Notes under the pieces: generated by a model
The model's input: the letters and a program-made list of their open reading frames with translations, nothing else
Told to the model about the DNA's origin: nothing
The model's database searches: none
Made by a program: the position numbers and the translations under genes
Shown: one piece after another, positions 29,541 to 38,821 of the stretch
Layout: every line of letters begins with the position of its first letter
Position numbering within the stretch: the first letter of the stretch is position 1
From: Aliterella atlantica CENA595
GTDB lineage: Bacteria > Cyanobacteriota > Cyanobacteriia > Cyanobacteriales > Chroococcidiopsidaceae
DNA length: 64,000 nucleotides
Assembly (NCBI RefSeq): GCF_000952155.1
Contig: NZ_JYON01000008.1
Coordinates: 62,001-126,000 of the forward strand
Reading direction: 5' to 3'

Positions 29541-30683
29541 ATGTTTTTTAAAAAAAGTATTTCTATTACCTCGCCCGCTTCTTTAATAAGTATTTCATCA
29601 CTACTTATATCTAATTCTTCGGCTTTTTTCTTTGGATACCAAGCATTAGCTCAGACACAGGCTGGTAGTCAAATCAAAGTAAACCAATTATCTGCTCAAA
29701 ACCCTCAGCAGTTGTCCCAAAATACTAGAGATGGAACTGCACTAACTCCTTCTTGGCGATCGGGAACCATAACTTTATACACTATTGGCAGTGTCGAAGG
29801 TGGGCATTCACTTCCAGTTCGTTCCGTTGCTTTCAGTTCCGACGGTAACTTCCTTGCCAGTGGCAGTGCGGACAAAACAATTAAGATTTGGAATTTAAAA
29901 GCTGAAACTCTAGAACGAACTCTTCCTACCAACTCGGATCAAGTTAATTCCATTGCCTTCAGCCCAGATGGTAGATTTCTTGCTAGTGGTAGTCTAGATG
30001 CAACCGTTAATCTGTGGGATTGGAAGCGGGGAAAACTGCTTGCAAACTTAAACCCAAGGAAACCAATTCGTAAAGTATCAGACCGCGCTGTTACATTTGT
30101 AATGTTTAGCCCTGACAGCCAGACTCTCGCCAGTAGCAGCGGAGACAATACCATTATTAAGTTATGGAACGTAAGCACTGGAAAGTTGCGCCGCGAAATA
30201 GTAGAGAATCAATCAGTTACTTCAATAGCGTTCAGTCCTGACGGTCAGATGCTTGCTAGTGGTGGTTTAGGTAGAACTGTCAAATTATGGAATCCGCAAA
30301 CTGGTGAATGGCTCCGCACACTTGGAAAGCATACAAATCCAGTTTACTCAGTTGCTTTCAGCCCAGATGGCAAAACTCTTGCAAGTGGTAGTGGTGACGA
30401 TACGATTAAACTGTGGTCTTTGGGAAGGCAGGATACATCCCGCACGCTGGAAGGACATTCAGATGATGTTACCTCTATTGCCTTTAGCCCTAGCGGTCAA
30501 ACTCTCATTAGCGGTAGTTGGGACAAAACTGTCAAGTTGTGGAATTTGCAAACTGGACAAAAAATTCGTGACTTTTCGGAAAATTCGCAACGGATTTTAT
30601 CTGTTGCTTTTAGCCCAGATGGTAAAACTTTTGCCAGTGTTAGTGGCGACAAAACAATCAAAATTTGGCGATCGCGAGAATAA
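29541..30683 (+). CDS. Exported WD40-repeat protein, seven-bladed propeller
   Basis: The 380-residue protein has a likely signal peptide (residues 1-38, ending near YQALAQTQA), a ~45-residue linker and seven WD40 repeats. Examples are SVAFSPDGKTLASGSGDDTI and then IKLWSL, repeating about every 42 residues to the C-terminus (IKIWRSRE). Seven repeats make one closed propeller. It should bind partner proteins outside the cytoplasm; no enzymatic domain is fused. The open frame reaches back to a TTG at 29502, but the ATG at 29541 begins the signal peptide. It converges on the caspase-repeat gene (stop at 30716) and lies at the left edge of the unusual 29.5-51.5 kb region. Confidence 0.88.
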   Translation: MFFKKSISITSPASLISISSLLISNSSAFFFGYQALAQTQAGSQIKVNQLSAQNPQQLSQNTRDGTALTPSWRSGTITLYTIGSVEGGHSLPVRSVAFSSDGNFLASGSADKTIKIWNLKAETLERTLPTNSDQVNSIAFSPDGRFLASGSLDATVNLWDWKRGKLLANLNPRKPIRKVSDRAVTFVMFSPDSQTLASSSGDNTIIKLWNVSTGKLRREIVENQSVTSIAFSPDGQMLASGGLGRTVKLWNPQTGEWLRTLGKHTNPVYSVAFSPDGKTLASGSGDDTIKLWSLGRQDTSRTLEGHSDDVTSIAFSPSGQTLISGSWDKTVKLWNLQTGQKIRDFSENSQRILSVAFSPDGKTFASVSGDKTIKIWRSRE

Positions 30684-30715
30684 GCCCCTTAGTTGAACTA
30701 GGACAGCCAGTAGCT

Positions 30716-32887
30716 TCATCGGTTTTCTTGACGAAAGCCCCCAGGGCGAGCGTTGTTCCTGGGTCGAACAGGTCTAGCCCTGGCAATCTTGGGAGTGATA
30801 TTCCTGGGTCGAACAGGTCTAGCCTTGACAATTCTGGGGGCGATATTCCTAGGTCGAACAGGTCTAGTTCTGACAATTTTGCGAGTGACATTCCTAGATC
30901 GAATAGATTTAGCCCCGACAATCTTGGGACCAACGAGCTTCGAGCCGATACGTGAAGATGTCTGATTACCTGCTAGACGCTGCTCTGCTTCTTCAATAAT
31001 TGGCTTGAGATTATTTTGCCAGTACAGATTATCTCGCTTTACCTCTTGTCCGAGGATTCTAACTTGATTAGCTCGGTCTATTGCCTGCCGCAACTTCCCT
31101 TCTAACAATGCGTTCTGAGCTTCTTCTAAATAAGTTTCATTTTTGCGCCACTCAGTATTCCATTTCTGTCTCATTTCCTCAGCATTTTTAGCTACAGGGC
31201 TAGTTTTAGGAATAGCTGTAGTTAGGTCGAGTGCATTTTTAAACTCTTGAAAGTCATGAGCTTGTTTATATCGCTCCTGAGCTTGCTTGAGCAGGTTCTC
31301 AGACCACCGATCGCTAAGATGAGCCGCCGAGGTGCGAAGATTTGAACCTGCCTGGATTTTGTTGACTGTAGCGATCGCAGCTTGGAAGTTGTTCTTTTTT
31401 GCCAAATCTTGGGCTTGGGTTAGCAGTTTCTCCTCTTGGGCAAGGCTCTGACACTGATTTAGTATCGAGCGAGCATTACCATAGGAAAGTGCTATCTGCG
31501 GCACTGCTTTTGCTTGAGCTACACACTCTGCGTATTTTTTACTTGCTATTAAAGTTTTAGCCTGCGATAAATTTGCCTTTGCAGATTGCTCAATGTAAGC
31601 ATAATAAGCGATCGCACCTATACCGAGAAAAGCTGCCAAAACTATGGGTTTAAGTTGCACTCGCCCTGGGTTTTGCTTATGCTCTCTTTTCGGCTTAGTA
31701 GGTAAAGGCGGGCAAATGCTTTTACCAGAAAGACTTGGCTGTTCGCTGCTTGGAGCGACAAATTGCTTGAGTTCTGGCAATGTCTGCCGATCGTTTTCAG
31801 TAATTTCCGCCTCTATTGGGTTAGCAATGTTATTCCTAGGGTCATTTTCAGTAATTTTCGTCTCTATCGTGCTAGCAATGTTATTCCTAGGGTAATTTTC
31901 CGTAATTTTCGCCTCTATCGTGCTAGCAATGCTACTCCTAAGATTGAGTTGTTGCCGACGATATTCTAGAAATTCGCGATCTTCGTCACTAAATGGATAC
32001 TGCCGTTTGCTAGCCCAGGTAAGTGCCTTTTCGTAATCCTGTAACTTTTGCTCGTAGGCAGAAGTAACCTTTGTCGCAATGGATTCGGTAACTTCGTTGC
32101 TAAGTTCTAAGTTTTGCTGCAAAAGCTGCAAAGGTTGGCACTCTTCTTCACCAAGGGGATACTGCTGATGAATTGCTTTAGTGAATGCCTCCTCATATTG
32201 CTGCAATTTTTGCTCGTATGCTTGAGCAACCTTCTCTTCAATCGATTGAGTAATTTCCTGGCTGAGATTGAGAACTTGCTGATAATGTGCTAAAACTTGG
32301 CGATCGTCATCACTTAGCGGCTCTAAAACTTGGCGATCGTTATCAATAAGTAATTGCCGTTGAATGGCTCTAGCAAAAGCCTTTTCATACTGCTGCGCTT
32401 TTCTTTGGTATTCCGCCTGTATTGGCGCAGAACTGCACGTCTCGATCGCGGTGACGATTCGATCGCTCAACCCAAGTTTTTGCTGCAATAATTGCAGTTG
32501 CTTGCAACTATCTTGACTTAGGGGGTACTGCTGATAAATTGCTTTTGTAAATTCTTCCTCATATTGTCTTAGTTTCTGCCCATATGCTTGAGCAACTCTC
32601 GCTACAATTTTTTTTATAACTTCTTCTTTAAGTTCTAGGCTTTCCTGCAGTATTTGCAACTGCTGGCGATCGCGATCGCTCAGTGGATACTGCTGATAAA
32701 TTGCTTTTGTAAATTCTTCCTCATATTGCTGTAATTTTTGCTCGTAGGCGGAAGTGATTTGCGCCTCTATTGTGTTGATAACTGTCTCTCTAAGTCCTAA
32801 GCTTTGTTGCAACAGTTGTAATTGTTGGCGGTCTTCATTGCTAACGGAAATATTGCTGATGAATTGCTCTTGTAAAGGCTTCTTCAT
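30716..32887 (-). CDS. Coiled-repeat, membrane-anchored protein with Arg-rich tail (3' part of split caspase gene)
   Basis: The 723-residue frame begins in the middle of the same ~53-residue coiled repeat array that ends the upstream gene, so it is the downstream half of one split gene. Order: rest of repeat 9, repeats 10-14 (pattern YEQKLQQYEEEFTKAIYQQY then LSDRDRQQL), a linker with three ITENDPRNNIA-like units, one membrane segment (about residues 405-425), a helical TPR-like region, and a basic C-terminus of four 15-residue RPVRPRNI-type repeats. The ATG at 32887 overlaps the upstream frame by 47 bp. It might be expressed separately, but the repeat phase argues it belongs to a single ~1,450-residue protein. 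Confidence 0.75.
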   Translation of the reverse strand: MKKPLQEQFISNISVSNEDRQQLQLLQQSLGLRETVINTIEAQITSAYEQKLQQYEEEFTKAIYQQYPLSDRDRQQLQILQESLELKEEVIKKIVARVAQAYGQKLRQYEEEFTKAIYQQYPLSQDSCKQLQLLQQKLGLSDRIVTAIETCSSAPIQAEYQRKAQQYEKAFARAIQRQLLIDNDRQVLEPLSDDDRQVLAHYQQVLNLSQEITQSIEEKVAQAYEQKLQQYEEAFTKAIHQQYPLGEEECQPLQLLQQNLELSNEVTESIATKVTSAYEQKLQDYEKALTWASKRQYPFSDEDREFLEYRRQQLNLRSSIASTIEAKITENYPRNNIASTIETKITENDPRNNIANPIEAEITENDRQTLPELKQFVAPSSEQPSLSGKSICPPLPTKPKREHKQNPGRVQLKPIVLAAFLGIGAIAYYAYIEQSAKANLSQAKTLIASKKYAECVAQAKAVPQIALSYGNARSILNQCQSLAQEEKLLTQAQDLAKKNNFQAAIATVNKIQAGSNLRTSAAHLSDRWSENLLKQAQERYKQAHDFQEFKNALDLTTAIPKTSPVAKNAEEMRQKWNTEWRKNETYLEEAQNALLEGKLRQAIDRANQVRILGQEVKRDNLYWQNNLKPIIEEAEQRLAGNQTSSRIGSKLVGPKIVGAKSIRSRNVTRKIVRTRPVRPRNIAPRIVKARPVRPRNITPKIARARPVRPRNNARPGGFRQENR
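30759..30938. repeat. Four tandem 45-bp repeats encoding an Arg/Pro-rich tail
   Basis: Four consecutive 45-bp units (30759-30803, 30804-30848, 30849-30893 and 30894-30938), the first three very similar and the fourth more diverged. On the minus strand each encodes 15 residues of the type RPVRPRNIxPKIVRA. There are no spacers of unique sequence, so it is not a CRISPR array. Confidence 0.9.
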
Positions 32888-35066
32888 ATTGCTGTAATTT
32901 TTGCTTGTAGGCGGAAGTGACTTGCACTGAAATTAATTTAGTTATTTCATTTTTAAGTTCTAAGCTTTCCTGCAACAGTTGCAACTGTTGGCGATCTTCA
33001 TCACCTAGTGGATATTGCTGATGAATTGCTCTTGTCAAGGCTGCTTCATATTGCTGTAATTTTTGCTCGTAGGCGGAAGTGACTTGTGCTGTAATTACTT
33101 TGACAATTTCCTTTTTAAGTTTTAAGCTTTGCTGCAATTGTTGCAATTGTTTATAAGCATCATCGTTAAGCGGGTACTGTTGATAGATGGATACAGTAAG
33201 TGCTCGCTCGTATTGCTTTAATTTGCCTTCATATCCTTGAGTTACTTGGCTCGTAATTATGTCGATTATTTCTTGTCTAATTCCTAACTTTTGCTGTAGT
33301 TGTAGCTGTTGGTAAGAGCGATCGCCTAAAGGATAGTGCTGATGAATAGCTACAGTTAATACTTGTTCGCATTGCTGCAATTTTTGCTCGTACGCTCGAA
33401 CAGAGCAACTTTCACTAAGATTGAGAACTCGCCACAAATTTTCTATAAATTCGCGCTTGTCATCACTAAGCGGATACTTATGTTGAATAGCTCTAACAAG
33501 TGCTTCTTCATATTGATGAAATTTCTGCTCGTACGCTTGAGTAACCTGTTTACTAATAGATTTTGTTATTTCATTTTTAAGTTCTAAACTTTCCTGCAAT
33601 CTATGTAACTGTTTATAAGCATTCTCACTGAGGGGATATTGCTGATGAATGGCTACAATTAATGCTTGCTCGTATTGCTTTAATTTTTGCTCGTACGCTT
33701 CAATAATTTGGGCTTTAATTGCTTTAGTAAGTTCTGCTCTAATTTCTAAACTTTCCTGCAATTTGTGTAACTGTTTATCATCATCCTCGCTCAGGGGATA
33801 ACGCTGATGAATAGCTACAGTTGATGCTTGTTCGTACTGCTTTAGTTTTTGCTCGTACGCTTCAATAGTTTGGGCTTCAATTGCCTTAGCTATTTCGTTT
33901 TTTAGTCCTATATTTTCCTGTAGCTGTTGCAGTCGTTGGCGAGTATCATGGCTGAACGGATACTGTTGATAAACGACCTGATTAACTTCCTGCTTGTACT
34001 GTTGCAATTTTAATTCGTAAACTGCAACAATACGTGCTTCATTTGAAACGATATCTTCTTCCCTAAGTCCCAACTGTTGCTGCAATTGTTGCAACAGTTG
34101 GCGAGTATTTTGGCTAAGTGGATATTCTTTTTGAATCGCCTTGTTGAACTTGCCCCTGTATTCCAATAAGCTTTCTTCATAGTCGTCAATTAAATCGACT
34201 GCTTCTGGATTCAAGCCTAAAACTAGATCCCCAGTCATTGACATAATTACTCTAGGAGTTTGCTTATAATTGTGCGGATCGGGTAGACATAGTTTCCTCA
34301 TTCTTGAATCAACATACTGCTGAGTCTGGCTATAAACATATTTATAAAGACTATTAGCTTCGATTATTCCTTTTGCATCGGTTGCTTTACCTTGCAATCC
34401 TTGCATTAAGTAATAGGTAAACACTCCATGCTTTAAGTCGGGAAATTCCCACGCTCGTTGTCCTTCATCACAAGACAATAAAGCGCAAAAACTTCTACTT
34501 TGAGCGGCACATCGCTGTAAAACTTCTGCTAACTCATGAGTAGGATCTAGTTGAGTTTGCAGCGCTTCTCCCCTTGCTCCACCCCATAGGTGCGCTACGC
34601 TACCGCTATGACAAGCATCTAACAACACTAACTGCTTATCACCACAAAGCTGCAATTGCTGTAGCAATTCCTGCAATCCTAAACCTGTGTCCTGCAAGTT
34701 GTTTGTCTGAGTTGGAGCGAGACACAAAAACGGCTGCTTAGTTGTAGGTTCTACTATTCCATGTCCTGAAAAATAGAACAAGACAGTATCTTGCGAATTA
34801 GCTTCATCAATAATCCGTTGAAGACTGGTACGAATGGCTGCAAGTGCTGATGTTTCTGTAACAGGAGGACAATGAATTATTACCTCTTGGTTAGGAAAGC
34901 TCTGTGTCGCTTCTTTCAATGCTTCTGCCAACCCTTCACAATCTGAAACCGCGAAGTTTAAAGGAGCTAGTTGTGGGTCTTGATATTGATTTACTCCTAC
35001 TAGCAGCATCCAAAGCTTGGCTCTACCGCTTTTTAAAATACTAAGAGGATCGTCGATAAACCTCAT
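32841..35066 (-). CDS. Caspase-like (C14) protease with tandem coiled repeats (5' part of split gene)
   Basis: Residues 10-245 are a caspase-fold protease (orthocaspase type): LLVGVNQYQDPQ, catalytic His102 in YFSGHGI, and catalytic Cys152 in LLDACHSGS. From about residue 290 to the end it has eight full copies and the start of a ninth of a ~53-residue helical repeat (AYEQKLQQYEEAFTRAIHQQ then YPLGDEDRQQLQ). The frame stops within repeat 9 (QQYFR then stop), and the +1 frame continues the repeat as SNEDRQQLQL, so a single-base change splits the gene. Such repeats occur in other cyanobacterial caspase and kinase proteins, probably as interaction modules. Confidence 0.87.
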   Translation of the reverse strand: MRFIDDPLSILKSGRAKLWMLLVGVNQYQDPQLAPLNFAVSDCEGLAEALKEATQSFPNQEVIIHCPPVTETSALAAIRTSLQRIIDEANSQDTVLFYFSGHGIVEPTTKQPFLCLAPTQTNNLQDTGLGLQELLQQLQLCGDKQLVLLDACHSGSVAHLWGGARGEALQTQLDPTHELAEVLQRCAAQSRSFCALLSCDEGQRAWEFPDLKHGVFTYYLMQGLQGKATDAKGIIEANSLYKYVYSQTQQYVDSRMRKLCLPDPHNYKQTPRVIMSMTGDLVLGLNPEAVDLIDDYEESLLEYRGKFNKAIQKEYPLSQNTRQLLQQLQQQLGLREEDIVSNEARIVAVYELKLQQYKQEVNQVVYQQYPFSHDTRQRLQQLQENIGLKNEIAKAIEAQTIEAYEQKLKQYEQASTVAIHQRYPLSEDDDKQLHKLQESLEIRAELTKAIKAQIIEAYEQKLKQYEQALIVAIHQQYPLSENAYKQLHRLQESLELKNEITKSISKQVTQAYEQKFHQYEEALVRAIQHKYPLSDDKREFIENLWRVLNLSESCSVRAYEQKLQQCEQVLTVAIHQHYPLGDRSYQQLQLQQKLGIRQEIIDIITSQVTQGYEGKLKQYERALTVSIYQQYPLNDDAYKQLQQLQQSLKLKKEIVKVITAQVTSAYEQKLQQYEAALTRAIHQQYPLGDEDRQQLQLLQESLELKNEITKLISVQVTSAYKQKLQQYEEAFTRAIHQQYFR

Positions 35067-35578
35067 GATTTTACACCTGTTTAGACTAACTATCTTAAGC
35101 TTTAAATAGTTGGCTGCTGAAGGTATTTGTAATGTTTTTTAATATATAAAGCTAGTCATCCCAGCTAGATGCAAAGCATAAAAGTTGGGTTATTTGACAT
35201 TACTATGTTGCGATAGACACAGAGTAAAATAATAATAATTCCTCGGTGCAAATCGGTATTTATCTATGTTTTATAAATCGCTTGTTATTATTTTAGAATA
35301 AGCTTATGTTTCTAATTTTTCAAGTGAATTGTATATTTTTATACTAGGCTATAACTAACGTAGCAAGGGTCTATAAGCATTACTCCTTTAATATCTTATA
35401 ACTAAGTATTGTATCTAATATAAGTTAAAGTTCTAGTACGCGGAGCGCACGTGTAATTAAGCTACATGAGATAAGGCGATCGCTCTGCACCCTCGCCTAA
35501 ATGCAGTGTCCCCGATCGATCTTGGCTACAAAATTGCTAACTTTATTATGCTTAAAACACTTGCTGGTAGTAACTTGT
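35067..35578. other. Intergenic stretch upstream of the caspase gene
   Basis: The 512 bp separate the DUF1822 gene from the caspase gene on the same strand. The half near 35067 is AT-rich and probably holds the caspase promoter. Near 35430-35530 there is a small GC-richer block with HIP1 and CGATCGATC. No gene, RNA or clear terminator is seen. Confidence 0.5.
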
Positions 35579-36754
35579 CTAAATTACAAAATCTTCTGTG
35601 ATACTAAAGTCTCCAACAGATAGTTTGACACTAAATTGTTCTCCAGGGATGCCAACTAAACGCGGCAATTCAATAAAAGGAGTAGCATTTTTTGCTCGAA
35701 CTTCTCGATGAACAGTTCCAGATTCATCAAATGCACTTAATTGCAGATTTTCAGGTAGGGTAATGCGATCGCTTGTTGGTTCTACCTGCAGGAGAATACT
35801 AACTTCAGGCTCATCTTCTGGGATACGGGTAACAATTAAAGCAACGGAGTGTTCGCCCAAGTTGATTTGCTTTGCTCGCTCGATGGGATTAGCACTTCTA
35901 GCAACTGGAACTAAAACTGTAGGACTAACTAATTCCTCAACAACCTGCCATCCGGCGGTAAAAATACCCTGAACCCATTGGCTCAGATTTACAGGAGTTT
36001 TGGCGGAAATTAGATATTGCGATCGCCGTTGATAAAGATGCTGTCTCCAAGTAGGATGAGCTATCAGTGCCGCCCACTGCTCAAATGGAACATCTAGTCG
36101 TGGAGAATAGCAAGGTGGCTGGCTAAGTCGATCTAGCAATGCCTCTGCTGCTTGGTTAGATAAACTCGGTAGAGGTTTGACTGCTGGACTGCCACTGGTA
36201 GATAATTCCCGCGTTATCCACATCACGTTGAGGTCTTCAATTAAGCTTGCTCGATCTAAACAGACAGTGCGATCCATTGGATCGTACTTCCCCTCGTTTT
36301 TAAGCTGTTCGTGAGTAGCGTATCCTAACACCTTAAGCCAACGTTCTGCCAAGTTTAACTCGATAGCTAGATAGTAATCAGCAGCCCAGGTAGGAATATC
36401 AACCCATTCTTGCTGTACGCGCAACTCTTCAAGATTCATCGTTTCGCTAGGAACAAGTGCCAATCGTGTCTTACCCAAAGTAATGACTGTACCATTAACC
36501 ACTTCCCAGAAACTAGGTAACTCACTTGGCTGAGTCCATACCTTTGGTTTGTCTTGTAAATCGGTTTCTGCTGCCAACCATATTTGAAAAGCATTGAGAC
36601 AAAGATAATTTTGATAGGCATTCCAACGAGCAGCATCGTGAGAATAAATTTGCTTATTTACCTGTTGCCATGCTGATATTTGGTCTTCTTGCGAGAATTC
36701 TAGCCAAGTACAGTCAGAATCGATAGCTATTAAATCATCAAAGCTTAACATCAT
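35579..36754 (-). CDS. DUF1822 family protein
   Basis: DUF1822 proteins are a cyanobacterial family of unknown function, often encoded next to caspase/CHAT proteases and a sigma-like gene. The ~391-residue protein shows the family's start (MLSFDDLIAIDSD, then SAWQQVNKQIYSHDAARWNA), the central YLAIELNLAERWLKVLGYAT and the late beta-rich domain. The longest frame starts at 36799, but an AAGGAG at 36761-36766 points to the ATG codons at 36760-36751. It follows the upstream gene closely (overlapping in the longer form), so the two form an operon. Confidence 0.82.
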   Translation of the reverse strand: MMLSFDDLIAIDSDCTWLEFSQEDQISAWQQVNKQIYSHDAARWNAYQNYLCLNAFQIWLAAETDLQDKPKVWTQPSELPSFWEVVNGTVITLGKTRLALVPSETMNLEELRVQQEWVDIPTWAADYYLAIELNLAERWLKVLGYATHEQLKNEGKYDPMDRTVCLDRASLIEDLNVMWITRELSTSGSPAVKPLPSLSNQAAEALLDRLSQPPCYSPRLDVPFEQWAALIAHPTWRQHLYQRRSQYLISAKTPVNLSQWVQGIFTAGWQVVEELVSPTVLVPVARSANPIERAKQINLGEHSVALIVTRIPEDEPEVSILLQVEPTSDRITLPENLQLSAFDESGTVHREVRAKNATPFIELPRLVGIPGEQFSVKLSVGDFSITEDFVI

Positions 36755-36765
36755 CTCCATCTCCT

Positions 36766-38445
36766 TCACACCTCTAAAGTGGCACAATCTTGTAACCATG
36801 TTTTGACAAAGCTAGCTAGCTTTTGTTCTGCCGAATTGCATAGATCGAGAGCAATGTCTAAAGTAGTTTCTACCCATTGCTTAAAAATTGCTTGCAGCGA
36901 GTAGTTAATTTCATTCAACCTCGCATTCACTTCAATTACAGAAATTCGTAACTGTTCGGCTATATTTTGTTCGTGTAATTGCTGACGATAATGTAGATGC
37001 AGTAATAATTTATCTTTTTGCTCGAATAGTTGTAAGTGACTGTCTAAAGGTGGGTAAAAAAAACTTTTACAATAATTTTTTAGGCACTCATCTACAGGCT
37101 CTTGGAGCCGCTCGATAACTCGATCTAGCCTATTGGGCTGAAAAACTTCTGCATATTTCTCACTCAATTCCTGAACCAAGGCTTTTAACAACACTTTTTT
37201 ATATTGTTTGATTTTGCGCGAAACTTCATACTGTTTTTGCAAACCAAGTAGTTGTCCAAGTAACAGCAAAATATCATTTTGAGTTAGTTCTAGACCAAAC
37301 CAAAGTTTTAGAGTCTTTTGAGCAATATCAGGTAAACTTATAAAATTATCAATAATAATGAGTTTGATTTGCTTTACTTCTTCATTTTGGTTTGATACTT
37401 CTTCCGCTTCTATGAGTTTATTTAATGGATCGCCCGTTAAAATATTTGAATATTCCTGAATTCGTCCTATAACAGAATCGGAGCTTCGGTAAGTTCGGAT
37501 AATTTGAACGCAGGTTTTTAATATAAATGTAATATCATTTAAATCGATAGAGTTTAAAATATTGAATTCCTGGTAGCGCTGGTTGTAGCGATCGGCAATT
37601 TGTTGTAATTGCTCTTTAGTAGGTGCAGCTAGTCTGTCGCGCTCGATTTGTTTTGGCTGATGTATTTCTTTGTAGCACTGTAAAGCTAGGCAGTAAGAAT
37701 TAATTTCTAGCTGATAGTTTGTAACCTTAAGGGCTTCTATCAATTCTGTTTTTGCTAGCGTTCTCAATATACCGTCATCTGATAAACTTTTTGTTTTTGC
37801 CTCTATATTCTGCGCTCTAATTTTGTCAGAAATTGTACCCCAAAGGCGTTTCTCTGCATAGCTTTTGATAGTAATTCGCCTATACTTCAAATCAAAATTT
37901 TTTAGTAGTTTGGTTGGTTCGCTAGCCCTTAAACTAGCAATTTGCAAACATTCTTCTAAAGGATATTGGTAGCGAAGATTAGAAAATTGTATCCGCTTTT
38001 CATAAAAATCCTTGGCAGCATACCAGCAGACTTTTTGGACATGAGCCGATAAGAGTTTTTTAGAGGCTGGAACAGAGTTTTGGAGATAATTAGCAACTAC
38101 GCGATCGCTCGTTCGGGCAATAATATCTATATATACAACCCGAACATCTTGATTTGGTTCTGGTGCTAACTCAATCAGACGCTCGATTGTGTGTTGCAAT
38201 TCGTAGTCAGATGAAGCTGAAATATTTAGAGAAGCTGTAAATTGAGGGTCAGTTTGCCTAGCAACTATGAGAAAGTATCTCGCCCAAGCATCTTTATTTA
38301 CTCTTGAGGCAGTACCATTAACTAGATTGCCGATTGTCCGCTCTAATTCGCGATCGGATTTCAAAACGGGAATTTTGTAGCTGTTGCGGTCTTCCAGAAT
38401 ACAAAATGTAGAAAATTCTCTAATAATATCTCTAGGCTCATTCAT
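36766..38445 (-). CDS. Large protein with sigma-region-4-like C-terminal helix-turn-helix
   Basis: This 559-residue, largely helical protein is encoded first in an operon with the DUF1822 gene. Near residues 485-525 a segment (LLLHLHYRQQLHEQNIAEQL, then RISVIEVNARLNEINYSL) looks like a sigma-70 region 4 or related helix-turn-helix. Upstream, YPLEECLQIASLRASEPTKL and the following Arg/Lys-rich part may be a very diverged region 2. Cyanobacterial operons with this gene order (sigma-like, DUF1822, caspase or CHAT protease) are known to me, but the biochemical role is not. It could be an alternative sigma factor or only a DNA-binding regulator. Confidence 0.6.
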   Translation of the reverse strand: MNEPRDIIREFSTFCILEDRNSYKIPVLKSDRELERTIGNLVNGTASRVNKDAWARYFLIVARQTDPQFTASLNISASSDYELQHTIERLIELAPEPNQDVRVVYIDIIARTSDRVVANYLQNSVPASKKLLSAHVQKVCWYAAKDFYEKRIQFSNLRYQYPLEECLQIASLRASEPTKLLKNFDLKYRRITIKSYAEKRLWGTISDKIRAQNIEAKTKSLSDDGILRTLAKTELIEALKVTNYQLEINSYCLALQCYKEIHQPKQIERDRLAAPTKEQLQQIADRYNQRYQEFNILNSIDLNDITFILKTCVQIIRTYRSSDSVIGRIQEYSNILTGDPLNKLIEAEEVSNQNEEVKQIKLIIIDNFISLPDIAQKTLKLWFGLELTQNDILLLLGQLLGLQKQYEVSRKIKQYKKVLLKALVQELSEKYAEVFQPNRLDRVIERLQEPVDECLKNYCKSFFYPPLDSHLQLFEQKDKLLLHLHYRQQLHEQNIAEQLRISVIEVNARLNEINYSLQAIFKQWVETTLDIALDLCNSAEQKLASFVKTWLQDCATLEV

Positions 38446-38821
38446 GTCCCTTCTCCCTGTAATGCCTGCCTAGCAGCCAGTGAATCTATTCTAATTGTTA
38501 AGAACCGATGCAGCCTACTTAAGGATTGTTCGTGAATTAGTGTTTTAAGCATTACGTCTAACTCTTCGAGCGCCAAGTAGGTCGTTATGCATATTAGAGA
38601 AAATTTTTTTCGGCAGTACGGAACTATCTAGAATCAACGCATTTGCATAACATTGTATGTTAGCTAAGTTGGCTATTGGTCTGATTTTGCTCAAATGCTT
38701 ACTTGCAAACTGCATAAGTGACTAAAAGTATCCCGACAAGACTAACGTACAACAGCAATACCAGTTAGCTTTCGCGGTGGTAATAAGCCTGTACTTTCTC
38801 TCAATGGTTTATATAGCAACT
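38446..38821. other. Divergent control region of the toxin/coiled-coil island
   Basis: About 376 bp between the divergent sigma-like gene and the first coiled-coil gene. It contains the left copy of a direct repeat (38703-38762) and AT-rich tracts suitable for promoters of both operons. No gene is supported; the open frame that enters the coiled-coil gene from 38777 is probably not translated. Confidence 0.55.
38703..38762 (+). repeat. Left copy of imperfect direct repeat flanking the island
   Basis: TTGcaAACtGCAT, then ACTAAAAGTaTCC, then ACAGCAATACC. The same three blocks in the same order occur at 51621-51674. This copy has a 7-nt longer spacer before the last block. It lies about 60 bp before the first coiled-coil gene, so it may be a shared promoter element or an insertion footprint. 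Confidence 0.6.

Noticed and set aside
30759..30938. 45-bp tandem repeats as a possible CRISPR array
   Set aside because: Units are directly adjacent with no unique spacers, lie in frame in a coding region and no cas genes are near.
30665..30965. Two plus-strand open frames with repeated units (30665-30955 and 30753-30965)
   Set aside because: They are the antisense of the Arg-rich 45-bp repeats; repetition comes from the real minus-strand gene.
32841..32887. Programmed ribosomal frameshift between the two caspase-gene frames
   Set aside because: The overlap sequence has no recognised +1 slippery pattern, such as the prfB type, and no strong upstream SD-like stimulator; a simple one-base change is more likely.
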